Below the pieces are notes generated by a model. The model was given only the letters and a program-made list of their open reading frames with translations. It made no database searches and was not told the origin of the DNA. This document shows positions 54,758 to 63,539 of a stretch of DNA of 64,000 bases, in pieces. Source of the DNA: Hoeflea ulvae (GTDB lineage Bacteria > Pseudomonadota > Alphaproteobacteria > Rhizobiales > Rhizobiaceae). Each line of letters opens with the position of its first letter. The stretch's first letter is position 1. The stretch lies in the NCBI RefSeq assembly GCF_026619435.1, contig NZ_JAOVZQ010000001.1, forward strand, positions 3,975,501-4,039,500, written 5' to 3'. Both the position numbers and the translations under genes were made by a program.

Positions 54758-55186
54758 ATGACCGACACCCTCGAAATCCTCAACAGCCGCCTGTTTCCGG
54801 TGGGTCGGGCGGCGCTGTTTGATGCCTTTGCGGATCCGGCAAAGCTTGCCGCATGGTGGGGGCCGGAGGGGTTTTGCAACCGGATCACGGCTTTTGACTT
54901 CAGGCCCGGCGGTGGCTGGCGGGTCACGATGACCGCCGACAACGGCACCGCTTATCACAACCGCTGGACCATCGAGGATGTGATTGCCGGTGAGCTCATC
55001 CGGATGACCCATCATGAGCCGGTGCATGTGTTCAGGCTCGAAATGCGCTTTGCCGACGCAGATGGTGGCGCAAGACTGGCTTGGCAAATGCAGTTTGACC
55101 GCAGCGAGGAGATCGTGCAGATCGAAAAATTCCTGCACGCCGCCAATGAACAGAATTTCGATCGCCTGGAACGGTTTCTGAAATAG
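54758..55186 (+). CDS. SRPBCC (AHSA1/START-like) domain protein
   Basis: A 142-residue helix-grip protein of the AHSA1 group: EILNSRLFPVGRAALFDAFADPAKLAAWWGPEGF is the standard N-terminal signature (WWGPxGF), followed by FDFRPGGGWRVTM and a C-terminal long helix (VQIEKFLHAANEQNFDRL). Such domains bind hydrophobic ligands in a deep pocket. ATG 54758 has AGAGGA upstream and is preferred to GTG 54740. Cytoplasmic; ligand unknown. Confidence 0.88.
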   Translation: MTDTLEILNSRLFPVGRAALFDAFADPAKLAAWWGPEGFCNRITAFDFRPGGGWRVTMTADNGTAYHNRWTIEDVIAGELIRMTHHEPVHVFRLEMRFADADGGARLAWQMQFDRSEEIVQIEKFLHAANEQNFDRLERFLK

Positions 55187-55737
55187 AAGAAAAGCCCTCG
55201 ACGCCTCTCCTGCCCCCTCCAAATCCTTGCAATCACTGATCCAATCAAAAGGAAAAAATTTCCGTTATTCACAAATACATACACTTATATTTGAGTGTTT
55301 TTAGAGAATTTCAGAGTATATGAGACGACCACTCAAGATCATATCAAACTGATCTGTTGAATTTTTGGCATTTTCATGTGACCATTGCCGGAGGGACCAA
55401 AACGGCGTCACCCATCCCTTATCCCGACATCTGCAGTGCTCCGGGTCTCCCGGAATTCATGAAAAACACATCTTCTGGCGGAACAGACCGGACCGCCGCG
55501 CAAGGACCTCGGGTCAAACCGGGCCGGACATGAGACAAAATCAGGCATCGATCCCCGGTCCGCAGACAGACAGCATTGCGGCGGCATAGCAGTCTCCCTG
55601 AATTCGCCGCCAGACCGCTTCCCCGGCGTGAGGTTCGGTTGGTGCGTCGCATCGATCTTGATGCACCAACCCGCTTCGCCCGTTGATTGCTGAAAGCGGG
55701 TTTTTCCCGTATCGTCCGGATGGTGGAGGCCCGCATC
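55187..55737. other. intergenic region with AT-rich stretch and structured leader
   Basis: Some 550 bases. 55,230-55,380 is noticeably AT-rich, unlike the neighbours. The last 100 bases form two hairpins and a T-run before the DUF2235 gene (55637-55705). No gene or ORF of note otherwise. Confidence 0.6.
55637..55705 (+). promoter_or_regulatory. attenuator-like leader of the DUF2235 gene
   Basis: Hairpin 1 is GGTTGGTGC (55637-55645) with GCACCAACC (55663-55671), extended by GCATC/GATGC inside. Hairpin 2 is ACCCGCTT (55669-55676) with AAGCGGGT (55694-55701) followed by a T-run to 55705. The two overlap by three bases (ACC), so both cannot form fully. The T-run ends 33 bases before the ATG at 55738. 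It could be an attenuator or a terminated short RNA. Confidence 0.5.
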
Positions 55738-56970
55738 ATGGCCAAAAACATCGTTATCCTGCTCGATGGCACGTCGAACCAGATTTCCGGCGACCGCACC
55801 AATGTGCTCAGGCTCTATGGCAGTCTTGAGCGGTCGCAGCAGCAACTGGTATTTTACCAGCCCGGCGTCGGCACCTTCGGACTGAGCGGCTGGTGGCAGT
55901 GGTTCAAGTCCAAGACCCGCATCGTGCTGGGCCTGGCCACCGGCGCCGGCATCGATGACAATGTGATGCAGGCCTATGAATTCCTGGTCCGGAACTTCGA
56001 TTACGGTGACCGGATCTATATTTTCGGCTTCTCCCGCGGTGCCTATACCGCGCGGCTGCTGGCCGGCTTCCTGCGCATTTTCGGGCTGGTGCGGCCCGAG
56101 CAATTGCAGCTGGTGCGCTATGCCTGGCGCGCCTATGGCCGGCTCGGCCAGCCCGGCAGCAAGGATTTTGCCGCCGAGATCAGCCATTTCCAGAAAGTGC
56201 TGGGCGGCGCGGGAATCCGCATCGCCTTTCTCGGCCTGTGGGACACCGTGGCCTCGGTGTTCGACAGCAAGTCCGGCTTCCCCTGGCTGACAACCACCCA
56301 GAAGGCCTATACCAACCGGAATGACCGGGTGAAGGTCGTCCGTCACGCCGTCGCCATCGACGAGCGGCGCACCTATTTTCAGCCCTCCCTGTGGGAGCCG
56401 GATCAGGACTATGAGGAATGGTCCCACAGCACCCGCAGTTATGAAAAGACCGCGCAGGATTTCGAGGAAGTCTGGTTCACCGGCTGCCATGGCGATGTCG
56501 GCGGCGGCCATCCCGACGACCGCAGCGGACTGGCCAAGATACCGCTGGAATGGCTCTATCGCGAGGCCTGCGCCCATGGGGTGCTGGGCAATGAAGAGGT
56601 TTTCAGGCTGCTCACGCATGGCACGCCGATCGGCGACGCGGCAGCGGCGGATCTGGCCCGCGACGAGGCCGAAAAGCGCCACAAGCGCTATATTGGTCCC
56701 GACCCGCTGGCCGAGATCAACAATTCGATGAATGCGGGCTGGGCCTTTGTCGAGTTCCTGCCGCGCAAGGTGCCCAAAACCTCGTTCTGGCGCCAGTTGC
56801 AGATCGGCCGGGTCTATTTTCCGGTATTCGACCTGCGCCGGATTCCCGAAGGCGCCAAACTGCACGAGGCGGTGATCACGCGGCTCCGCGACCGGTCCGA
56901 CTACAAGCCGCGCAATCTGCCGCAGAATTATCAGGTGGTCTCGACGCGAAACGCATCAGCCGGTCCCTGA
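55738..56970 (+). CDS. DUF2235 hydrolase (Tle1-like phospholipase fold)
   Basis: A 410-residue protein with an alpha/beta hydrolase core. IVILLDGTSNQ begins the DUF2235 domain, and the nucleophile elbow GFSRGAYTAR supplies the catalytic Ser; an acid and His follow in VWFTGCHGDVGGGHPDD. Type VI secretion phospholipase effectors (Tle1) carry this domain, but here no secretion or immunity genes are adjacent, and free-standing homologues are common. ATG 55738 has GGAGG upstream. No signal peptide. Cytoplasmic or exported role undetermined. Confidence 0.87.
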   Translation: MAKNIVILLDGTSNQISGDRTNVLRLYGSLERSQQQLVFYQPGVGTFGLSGWWQWFKSKTRIVLGLATGAGIDDNVMQAYEFLVRNFDYGDRIYIFGFSRGAYTARLLAGFLRIFGLVRPEQLQLVRYAWRAYGRLGQPGSKDFAAEISHFQKVLGGAGIRIAFLGLWDTVASVFDSKSGFPWLTTTQKAYTNRNDRVKVVRHAVAIDERRTYFQPSLWEPDQDYEEWSHSTRSYEKTAQDFEEVWFTGCHGDVGGGHPDDRSGLAKIPLEWLYREACAHGVLGNEEVFRLLTHGTPIGDAAAADLARDEAEKRHKRYIGPDPLAEINNSMNAGWAFVEFLPRKVPKTSFWRQLQIGRVYFPVFDLRRIPEGAKLHEAVITRLRDRSDYKPRNLPQNYQVVSTRNASAGP

Positions 56971-57078
56971 CCGCAGCACCGCGGATGCCGGGGTCAATCC
57001 CGGCACACCTGCGCCCGTCAACAGCCTTTGCATATCAGCGTGCTCGCAAACCCCGGCAGCGGAGCGAGCCGTGCTGCG

Positions 57079-58074
57079 TCACTCTTCCTCCACCGAGGCA
57101 ATGCGCTGACCCCTCACCGGTTCGCCGCGCTCGAACACCGTGCCGTCGGCGCTGTAATCCTGAAATTGCGCCGGGAGCCCCTCGCCGTCTCCCAGGATTG
57201 CCGTGGTCTGGACATGCAGATGCAGATGCGGCTCGGTGCTGTTGCCGCTGTTGCCGCAGGCGCCGAGCGTCTGACCAGCGACCACCTCGTCGCCGGGCTC
57301 GACCTCGACGCTGCCTTTCTGCAAATGGGCAAGGAAGACGAATTCGGAGGCGCCCATGTCGAGGATGACGTGATTGCCGAGCGGGTGCGCCGCGTCGCGC
57401 TGCCCGATGTCGTTGTCCGGCAGCGTGTTTGCCGCAGCCACCACGGTGCCGCTGGCCGGCGACAGGATCGGCCTGCCCCAGCAGTGATAGGCCTCGAGCC
57501 GTGCCGGGTCGCCGCCGTGGCTTGCGCCGTCGCGCGTGACGAGGAAGTCATAGGCAAAGCGCTGGCCCTGATCGGCGGCGTGGTAGTTCAGCGCCAGGCT
57601 GCGCCCGCCCCATACAACATCCCAGGTTCCCTCGAACGGCAGCCGCATGTCGGCGCGGGTGTGATAGCCGAGAAAACGGCTGCTGGCAGCCACCGGCACC
57701 GGCCGGATGAAGAACCCGGCAATCTGGCCCTCGGCATCAAAGGTCCATTCCATCAACACCAAGCCTGGCGCGCGCGACCAGTTGGCGGTCCGGCGGTAGG
57801 TGGTCATCCCCTGCCCCGTTGCAACGGTTTCCTCGTCTTCGATGCCCTGTTCGGTGCCGAGATCGTTAAGAACCCGCTCACGGAAGCGGACGAGATCGGC
57901 CTGGGTGCCAAGCTGGCGCTGTAATTGCGGCGTCATCGCCACCCAGATCGGGGCGATCTCACCGGCAAGAAACGCCTCGGCCCGGGCCCGGCCCTGCTCG
58001 AGGCCGTTGACCTGCCCGTGCGACACGCCGGTGAACATCACGAGCAACATGGAGACGAGGAATGCGCGGAACAT
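57079..58074 (-). CDS. exported M23 family metallopeptidase
   Basis: A 331-residue exported protein: signal peptide about 1-20 (MLLVMFTGVSHG), an N-terminal NTF2-like or spacer domain, then a C-terminal M23 fold with LNYHAADQGQRFAYDFLVT, NHVILDMG, FVFLAHLQKGS and HLHLHVQ. The last is the HxH pair. The first Zn ligand is likely the His in NYH rather than in the classical HxxxD. It should cut peptidoglycan peptides or another periplasmic substrate. ATG 58074 has GGGAG upstream. The membrane protein gene upstream is 44 bp away. Confidence 0.83.
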   Translation of the reverse strand: MFRAFLVSMLLVMFTGVSHGQVNGLEQGRARAEAFLAGEIAPIWVAMTPQLQRQLGTQADLVRFRERVLNDLGTEQGIEDEETVATGQGMTTYRRTANWSRAPGLVLMEWTFDAEGQIAGFFIRPVPVAASSRFLGYHTRADMRLPFEGTWDVVWGGRSLALNYHAADQGQRFAYDFLVTRDGASHGGDPARLEAYHCWGRPILSPASGTVVAAANTLPDNDIGQRDAAHPLGNHVILDMGASEFVFLAHLQKGSVEVEPGDEVVAGQTLGACGNSGNSTEPHLHLHVQTTAILGDGEGLPAQFQDYSADGTVFERGEPVRGQRIASVEEE

Positions 58075-58118
58075 GAAAATCTCCCTTCTTGATTGGGAAG
58101 CGGTGGGCGGCCGGGCCG

Positions 58119-58577
58119 TCAGCTGTTCGCAGGGCGCCACGAAATCACCGACAGGCATGTCAGGCACAGCGCGATGAAGACGACTGCGGAATTGAGCGCG
58201 TGGGAATATTCCCATTGCGCCCGCAACGAGTCCCAGCCGGCGGGAACAAGAGTCCAGTTTTCCGTTGCCTGATTGGCCGGCAAAGTCCAGATGAAGAAGA
58301 TCGCGAACAGCACCGCAAAACACAGCGTCGACAGCATTGCAAGACGGAACGGCCGCACCTGTAGGCGCACCAGGAACGCCATGACGGCATTGGCGATCAG
58401 CGCCGCGATCCAGAGCAGTCCGAGCATCGCCCATCCGCGATAGACGCCCTGCACCACGAAATAGTCGGCCTGCGACAGACCGATCTTGTTGGGCAGCTCA
58501 AGAAGATGCGCGCCGGACGGGACAAGGGCCAGGGCGGTCAGGATCAGCGCGGCGAATTGAGCTGGTCTGAGGATCAT
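58119..58577 (-). CDS. four-helix membrane protein (DUF1772-like)
   Basis: A 152-residue protein with about four hydrophobic segments (residues 6-25, 45-70, 78-100 and 125-145). The motif VPAGWDSLRAQWEYSHALNSAVVF resembles the W-x(3)R-x(2)WE-x(2)H feature of DUF1772 proteins. ATG 58577 is the best placed. The gene lies 44 bp before the peptidase gene on the same strand, so the two probably share a transcript. Function unknown. Confidence 0.68.
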   Translation of the reverse strand: MILRPAQFAALILTALALVPSGAHLLELPNKIGLSQADYFVVQGVYRGWAMLGLLWIAALIANAVMAFLVRLQVRPFRLAMLSTLCFAVLFAIFFIWTLPANQATENWTLVPAGWDSLRAQWEYSHALNSAVVFIALCLTCLSVISWRPANS

Positions 58578-58679
58578 TGCAACAACCTCCTCGCACGCGA
58601 ACGCGCGGGAGGCCGAAAGGTTCCGCAATCCGGTCACTCAGAAATTCTGATCAGCGCCGCCGCCTCGGGAAAAATCCGG

Positions 58680-59033
58680 TCAGTAGCCCTGGATCGACAC
58701 CGAGGTGCATTCGGTGATCACAGCGCCATTCATCGTGTCGGCGGTCAGGTGAGCCCGGATCTGGATGTAGCGGCTGGTGTCACCGATGGTGTAATTGATG
58801 GTCTGCATGCAGTCGTCGAGAAAGCCGTCGGATTCAAGCAGGATCTGCCGGGACTCGCCGCCCTCCGACTGAAGGGTGATAATCAGCGTGGCCGGATCCT
58901 CGACCTCCTGCGGACCCATTTCGACCGAGCGGATCTCGTTTCCCATGATCCGGTATTCCTCGAATTTCTGCAAAGCCGAGGCCGGGCCGGCAAGGGCCAT
59001 AACGGCGCTCGTGAGACAAAACAGACGGATCAT
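58680..59033 (-). CDS. small secreted protein of unknown function
   Basis: A 117-residue exported protein. Signal peptide 1-20 (ends GPASA), then a beta-rich domain (FEEYRIMGNEIRSVEMGPQE) with two cysteines, DDCMQTINYTIG and TECTSVSIQGY, likely paired. ATG 59033 has GGGAG eight bases upstream. No family recognised. Confidence 0.68.
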   Translation of the reverse strand: MIRLFCLTSAVMALAGPASALQKFEEYRIMGNEIRSVEMGPQEVEDPATLIITLQSEGGESRQILLESDGFLDDCMQTINYTIGDTSRYIQIRAHLTADTMNGAVITECTSVSIQGY

Positions 59034-59148
59034 TGGATAGGCTCCCTGCATCAATTGCCGCTCGGCACATCCATGAACGGATACCACCCCGGCTTATCCT
59101 TAGCCTACTCCAATTGCCGCGCCCGGCAAACGCATCGCGGAAGCGGTG

Positions 59149-60510
59149 TCAAAGTGACGGCCCCGGCACCAGCCTTCTGCCATCGCTGAAGCGCGAAAAC
59201 CGGAAGCGCGACAGGTCATGCCCGGTGGGCCGGCCGGCGGCGAGATTGGCAATCGCCCGGCCAAAACCCGGACCGATGCCGAAACCGTGGCCGCTCATGC
59301 CGGTGGCGACGATCAGCCCGTCGACCCCGGGCACCCGGTCCACCACCGGCACCACATCGGGCATGGCGTCGATCATGCCGGACCAGGCATTGAGGATTTC
59401 GGGCTTGCCGCATGCCGGGAAACGCGCGGCGAAACGCTGCTGCGCCATCTCGGTGCGGCGGCGGTCCGGCGCCGGATCCAGCACCCGGCAGCGCTCGAAC
59501 GGCGTCTCCTCGTCGGCACGCCAGCGCCGCGCGGTACTCCATGCATCGGGATAGTGTTTTGGCGAGGCCAGCCTGAAGCGGGTGGCGCCGAGCGATTTCA
59601 TCGCCACCGGCAGCCAGGTACCCAGATGCCGGAAGGCATCGGGTCCGATCAGCAGATCATGGCTGCCGAGCGCCGAAATCGTGTAGCCGCCATCTTCGCG
59701 GCGGCGAAACGCCAGTTGCTCGTCATGGGCGTTGCCGGCAAGGATTTGCGGCAGCGCAGCTGTGCGGGCGACGCTAGAGCCGACAATCAGCTGCGGGATC
59801 GACACGCCATGGCGCCGGAGCAGCAGCGACGACCAGGCGCCACCGGCGACAACCACCTGCGAGGCTGTGATGAAGCCATGCTCGGTGTGGACGCCGCTGA
59901 TCTGCCCTGCCGCGGTCTCGAATGTGCGAACCGCGCAGGCTTCGCGGATGCTGACACCTTCGCTGTGCGCCAGGTCCGCCAGCGCCGGCACCGCCTGCCA
60001 GGGCTCGGCGCGGGCATCGCTCGGCGACCACAGCCCGCCGGCCCAGCGCTTTCCTCCGGCGCCGCTGTCGACCAGACCCGCCACGGCGGCACTGTCGAGC
60101 TGCGTCACGTCGACTTGATGACGGCGGGCGATCTCGAGCCAGCCAGCCTGCTTTGCCAGATCCTTTTCGGTGCTCGACAGGTACAGAATGCCGCTGCGCC
60201 GGAAGCCGGTGCGGTTGCCGGTGTCGGCATCGAGCTGTTGCCACAGCTGCGAGGCTTCCATCATCACCGGCAGCTCGGCCTCGTCGCGGCCAAGCTGGCG
60301 AATCCAGCCCCAGTTGCGTGACGATTGCTCGCCGGCGATGCGGCCCTTTTCGCAGAGAAACACCTTGAGACCGAGCCGGTTCAGATAGAGCGCGGTGGTC
60401 ACCCCGATGACGCCGCCGCCGATGACAACGACATCAACTTCGGCAGGCAACGGATCGGAAAAACGGATGGGCGAGGCAGCGGTGATCGGCGCCGCAGGGG
60501 AAGAGGACAT
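59149..60510 (-). CDS. FAD-dependent oxidoreductase (D-amino-acid oxidase family)
   Basis: A 453-residue flavoenzyme of the DAO/GlpO superfamily. The dinucleotide motif VVVIGGGVIGVTTALYLNRLG begins at about residue 27, followed by the second FAD contact CEKGRIAGEQSSRNWGWIRQ; the C-terminus has the typical GLIVATGMSGHGFGIGPGFGRAIANL. Family members oxidise the C-N bond of amino acids, sarcosine or glycine, and pass electrons to O2 or the respiratory chain. Substrate not evident. ATG 60510 has CGGAG upstream. Confidence 0.9.
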   Translation of the reverse strand: MSSSPAAPITAASPIRFSDPLPAEVDVVVIGGGVIGVTTALYLNRLGLKVFLCEKGRIAGEQSSRNWGWIRQLGRDEAELPVMMEASQLWQQLDADTGNRTGFRRSGILYLSSTEKDLAKQAGWLEIARRHQVDVTQLDSAAVAGLVDSGAGGKRWAGGLWSPSDARAEPWQAVPALADLAHSEGVSIREACAVRTFETAAGQISGVHTEHGFITASQVVVAGGAWSSLLLRRHGVSIPQLIVGSSVARTAALPQILAGNAHDEQLAFRRREDGGYTISALGSHDLLIGPDAFRHLGTWLPVAMKSLGATRFRLASPKHYPDAWSTARRWRADEETPFERCRVLDPAPDRRRTEMAQQRFAARFPACGKPEILNAWSGMIDAMPDVVPVVDRVPGVDGLIVATGMSGHGFGIGPGFGRAIANLAAGRPTGHDLSRFRFSRFSDGRRLVPGPSL

Positions 60511-60624
60511 GAAGGCTCCGGGCAACAGACGGGACAGGTTCCCCATGACTGCTTAGAGCGGGGGCATAACGCAAACCTGCCGGTCCGACCCGGTGCAAGT
60601 CAAGAGCTTACACCCGCCGGCGCG

Positions 60625-61671
60625 TCAAATCGGCCCGTCGGCCACGGCAATCGTCGTCACCACCGGCGCATGATCGGAAGAGCGGGCCTTGGGCGGGCCG
60701 AGTTCGAAATGGTCATCAAACACCTCGACCTTGGTCACCGTGCCGCGGCGGCGCGGATTCTTCGGATTGAGCCCGTTGGAGACCACGCAATAGTCCAGCA
60801 CCGAGCCGGCGATGATGCCGCCATGGGTGTTGGGCCGCACCAACCCCTGCATCGGCACCAGGTTGAAGCTGTCATAGAGCTTGTAGACATGCTTGAGATA
60901 GGCGAATGCCTCGGGCACGGCATTGGCCGCGACGCTGCCCCAGGACCAGACCCGGTCGGCCTGGGTCAGGATCGAGATGGTGTGCGAGCCCGGGCTCTCA
61001 TTGAGGTCGCCAAGCAGGATCACCGGCGCGTCCGGATCGGCGTCGAGTGTCTGCCGGAAGATGCGGTAGATCGCGCCGGCTTCGGCCGCGCGCTTGGCCA
61101 CCTGGTTCACGTCCGCCATGGCGCGCTGCATATAGGTGGTGCGGATCTTGTCGCCCCAATCGGCGAGCACGTCGATGTCCTCGTCGTCGACAAAGGCGCC
61201 CTGGGACTTGAAATGGCAGACAAGAATGCGGGTCTCGCCGATCCCCGGCAGGTCGATCACCGCGTCGACCGGAGTGCGGGAGAAATTGAAATCCGCATCG
61301 ATGACCGTGTCGTCCGGCACACCGGCAACGCCCGACAGCGGATGGGCGCTGACAAGGGGAAAGCGCGAGGCGATCGCCACCGTGGCGTTGACATAGACCG
61401 AGGGATCATCCTCGTCGAAGATCGGATGTCCGGTGCAGAAGAAATGCTCATAACCGTTTTCCGCCATCAGCGCGCCCAGCTCCTCATGCGAGACCACCTC
61501 CTGAAAACCGATCACGTCGGCATCCATCGCGGCGATGGTGGCGCTCAGCCAGTTCTTCTTCTCCTGCCAGTGAAGTTCGGAATAGGTCGCCGTCGGCTTG
61601 CGCTCGTGCCAGAAGATGCCGGGTGCCGCGAAATGATAAAGATTGAAGGTTGCAAGCTTGATGTCAGCCAT
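60625..61671 (-). CDS. endonuclease/exonuclease/phosphatase family protein
   Basis: A 348-residue protein of the EEP fold, distinct from the one at 42527. KLATFNLYHFAAPG starts the fold (Asn), DVIGFQEVVSHEE has the metal-binding Glu, PVILLGDLNESPGS the Asp/Asn pair, and ARSSDHAPVVTT the SDH end. No signal peptide. It may act on DNA, nucleotides or phosphodiesters. ATG 61671 has GGAGG upstream. Confidence 0.88.
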   Translation of the reverse strand: MADIKLATFNLYHFAAPGIFWHERKPTATYSELHWQEKKNWLSATIAAMDADVIGFQEVVSHEELGALMAENGYEHFFCTGHPIFDEDDPSVYVNATVAIASRFPLVSAHPLSGVAGVPDDTVIDADFNFSRTPVDAVIDLPGIGETRILVCHFKSQGAFVDDEDIDVLADWGDKIRTTYMQRAMADVNQVAKRAAEAGAIYRIFRQTLDADPDAPVILLGDLNESPGSHTISILTQADRVWSWGSVAANAVPEAFAYLKHVYKLYDSFNLVPMQGLVRPNTHGGIIAGSVLDYCVVSNGLNPKNPRRRGTVTKVEVFDDHFELGPPKARSSDHAPVVTTIAVADGPI

Positions 61672-62003
61672 AATGGTCCCTCCTGTGGCCCGCACTGTGA
61701 CAGGCCGGGGCGACCGCGTCGAGACAGCCGAAGCCGCAACCAGCGCCCGACCGCAACACTGCTGCCGGAAACAGGCAACCCTGACCCGGTGAGACTGCGG
61801 TCCGGCGTGAGATCAGTTTTTTACCAACCACCACCGGACAGTCAGCTCAAGTCCCTGCGCGAACGCATGAATATCCATCCAGATCCGGCGGAATGCGGCC
61901 GGATGGCATGTTCCGCTCAACTGTAGTTTACAGGATGGCATCCGCGTGGTCAGATGACAGCATCTGAAAAATGTTTCTGTTACTTTGGCTTGCGAGGATT
62001 GCG
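61672..62003. other. divergent intergenic region, no gene seen
   Basis: 332 bases between the EEP and MliC-like genes. It should contain both promoters; none is clear. No repeat or hairpin of note. Confidence 0.5.
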
Positions 62004-62675
62004 ATGAACTGTTTTTCGAAGAAAGTTGCCATGACGCTGCTGGTTCCGGCCACGGTTCTGCTCGGTACATCCTTTGCGGCTGCACTGCCCGCGGCATCGG
62101 ATATTCCCGGCATCTCGCAGTCGAGCGTGCTGAGGCAGATCGCCTTTAAGGGCGTCAATGGCCGCAATGTCACGGAAATCACCTATCCCGGCGGCAAGAT
62201 CTCGCTCAATGGCAGACGCTGGACCGAGCGCAATGCCAATGGCAGCTACAGTTTCGTGGAAACCCAACGCGATGACTGGTCGGTTTATCTTCTCGATCGC
62301 GGTCGCAATGTCAGACTGCAAATCGATCTCCACCGCAAGCTTGTGCTCTATTCCGACGGCAGCGGGCCGATGCAACCGATCTACAAGATCGTCGGCGCAA
62401 CCCGCAGGGCCGGCGGACAGGCAGCACAGCAGAAAAGCAACGACAGGGTCTACCGGTTCACCTGTACGGAAGGCATTCCGCTGGTTGTGCGAATCAGGAA
62501 CCGGGGCAATACATCCACCGCCTTCGTTTCGCTCGACGGAAGCAAGGAAATGCGCCTCAAGCAGACCGTGTCCGGCTCCGGGACGCGCTATTCCGACGGG
62601 AGGCTGACGGTGTCGATGAAGGGCCGCAATGCCTCCTTCGAATGGGGAGGCTCCAGGGACACCTGCCGCAACTGA
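62004..62675 (+). CDS. exported protein with MliC-like C-terminal domain
   Basis: A 223-residue exported protein. Basic start and hydrophobic core give a signal peptide (about 1-27, TLLVPATVLLGTSFAAALPA). Residues about 35-130 form a domain with YPGGKISLNGRRWTERN and similar strands; from about 150 on, VYRFTCTEGIPLVVRIRN and SGSGTRYSDGRLTVSMKGRNA match the MliC/PliC lysozyme-inhibitor fold. It may protect peptidoglycan from host lysozyme, though the N-terminal domain is not typical. ATG 62004 has GAGG upstream. Confidence 0.75.
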   Translation: MNCFSKKVAMTLLVPATVLLGTSFAAALPAASDIPGISQSSVLRQIAFKGVNGRNVTEITYPGGKISLNGRRWTERNANGSYSFVETQRDDWSVYLLDRGRNVRLQIDLHRKLVLYSDGSGPMQPIYKIVGATRRAGGQAAQQKSNDRVYRFTCTEGIPLVVRIRNRGNTSTAFVSLDGSKEMRLKQTVSGSGTRYSDGRLTVSMKGRNASFEWGGSRDTCRN

Positions 62676-63031
62676 CCGGTTGACGGCGAGCGGCACACAG
62701 CCCGCCGCCGGTCTGCATCCTGCGCAATGGCGCAACGGCACATCCGCGGCAGGATCCGCGGCGCCAATCACCCCGGCAGCATGGCTTTTCCGTTGCCGCG
62801 GCTGCACGGCGAAAAGAGCGGAACGCGCGCCCGGCCGGGCGGTGATTGTCTTTCCGGGTGGAGCGAGGCAGCACCCGATTTTTTTCAGGTGAAATTTTCA
62901 ACCGGATTTGATAAACCTAGGAAAGAAAAAACAGGAACGGCTACGGAGTGACCGCTTCGGGGGCCGTTTCATTTTTGTGTGCTGCCGCCATTTGACCTGG
63001 CGTCAGAACGACATGACAAGGATTAAGACCG
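62676..63031. other. intergenic region before greA
   Basis: 356 bases. A hairpin with T-run lies at 62935-62977. An AT-rich part around 62,880-62,930 probably holds the greA promoter. No gene seen. Confidence 0.55.
62935..62977 (+). terminator. possible terminator or leader hairpin before greA
   Basis: AACGGC (62936-62941) pairs with GCCGTT (62963-62968), with a smaller CGG/CCG hairpin inside, followed by ATTTTTG. The arms are short and the loop large, so function is uncertain. Confidence 0.4.
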
Positions 63032-63508
63032 ATGGTTGAGAAGGTTCCGATGACGCAGGCGGGCTATACCAAGCTGCGGGATGAGCTGCGCTGGCGCCAG
63101 CAAACCGAGCGGCCGCGGATCATCGAGGCGATCTCCGAAGCACGCGCCCATGGCGACCTGTCCGAGAACGCCGAGTATCACGCCGCGAAAGAAGCCCAGA
63201 GCCACAATGAGGGTCGCATCGGCGAGGTCGAGGATTATGTCGGCCGCGCCGAGATCATCGACCTGTCCAAACTGTCCGGCGACACCATCAAGTTTGGCGC
63301 CACCGTCAAGCTGGTGGACGAGGACACCGAAGAGGAAAAGACCTACCAGATCGTCGGCGACCAGGAAGCCGATGTAAAGGAAGGCCGGATTTCGATCTCT
63401 TCGCCGATTTCCCGCGCGCTGATCGGCAAGTCCGTCGGCGATTCGGTGGAAGTGGTCGCCCCGGGCGGCTCCAAGGCCTATGAAATCCTCGCGGTGACGT
63501 GGGGCTGA
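63032..63508 (+). CDS. greA: transcription elongation factor GreA
   Basis: A 158-residue factor that enters the RNA polymerase secondary channel and triggers cleavage of backtracked RNA. The N-terminal coiled coil contains the tip motif [18 protein letters not shown], with the acidic Asp and Glu at the tip; the C-terminal FKBP-like domain carries [20 protein letters not shown] and [14 protein letters not shown]. Length and motifs are standard. Followed after 31 bp by the glycosyltransferase gene. Confidence 0.97.
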   Translation: MVEKVPMTQAGYTKLRDELRWRQQTERPRIIEAISEARAHGDLSENAEYHAAKEAQSHNEGRIGEVEDYVGRAEIIDLSKLSGDTIKFGATVKLVDEDTEEEKTYQIVGDQEADVKEGRISISSPISRALIGKSVGDSVEVVAPGGSKAYEILAVTWG

Positions 63509-63539
63509 TCGCCCCGCTGCGCCCGCCCCGGACATTTTG

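Noticed and set aside
55738..56970. Type VI secretion effector (Tle1)
   Set aside because: Only the domain fits; no vgrG, immunity or adaptor genes are nearby.
60325..61926. 533-codon frame antisense to the flavoenzyme and EEP genes
   Set aside because: Covers two clear genes on the other strand and has no motif.
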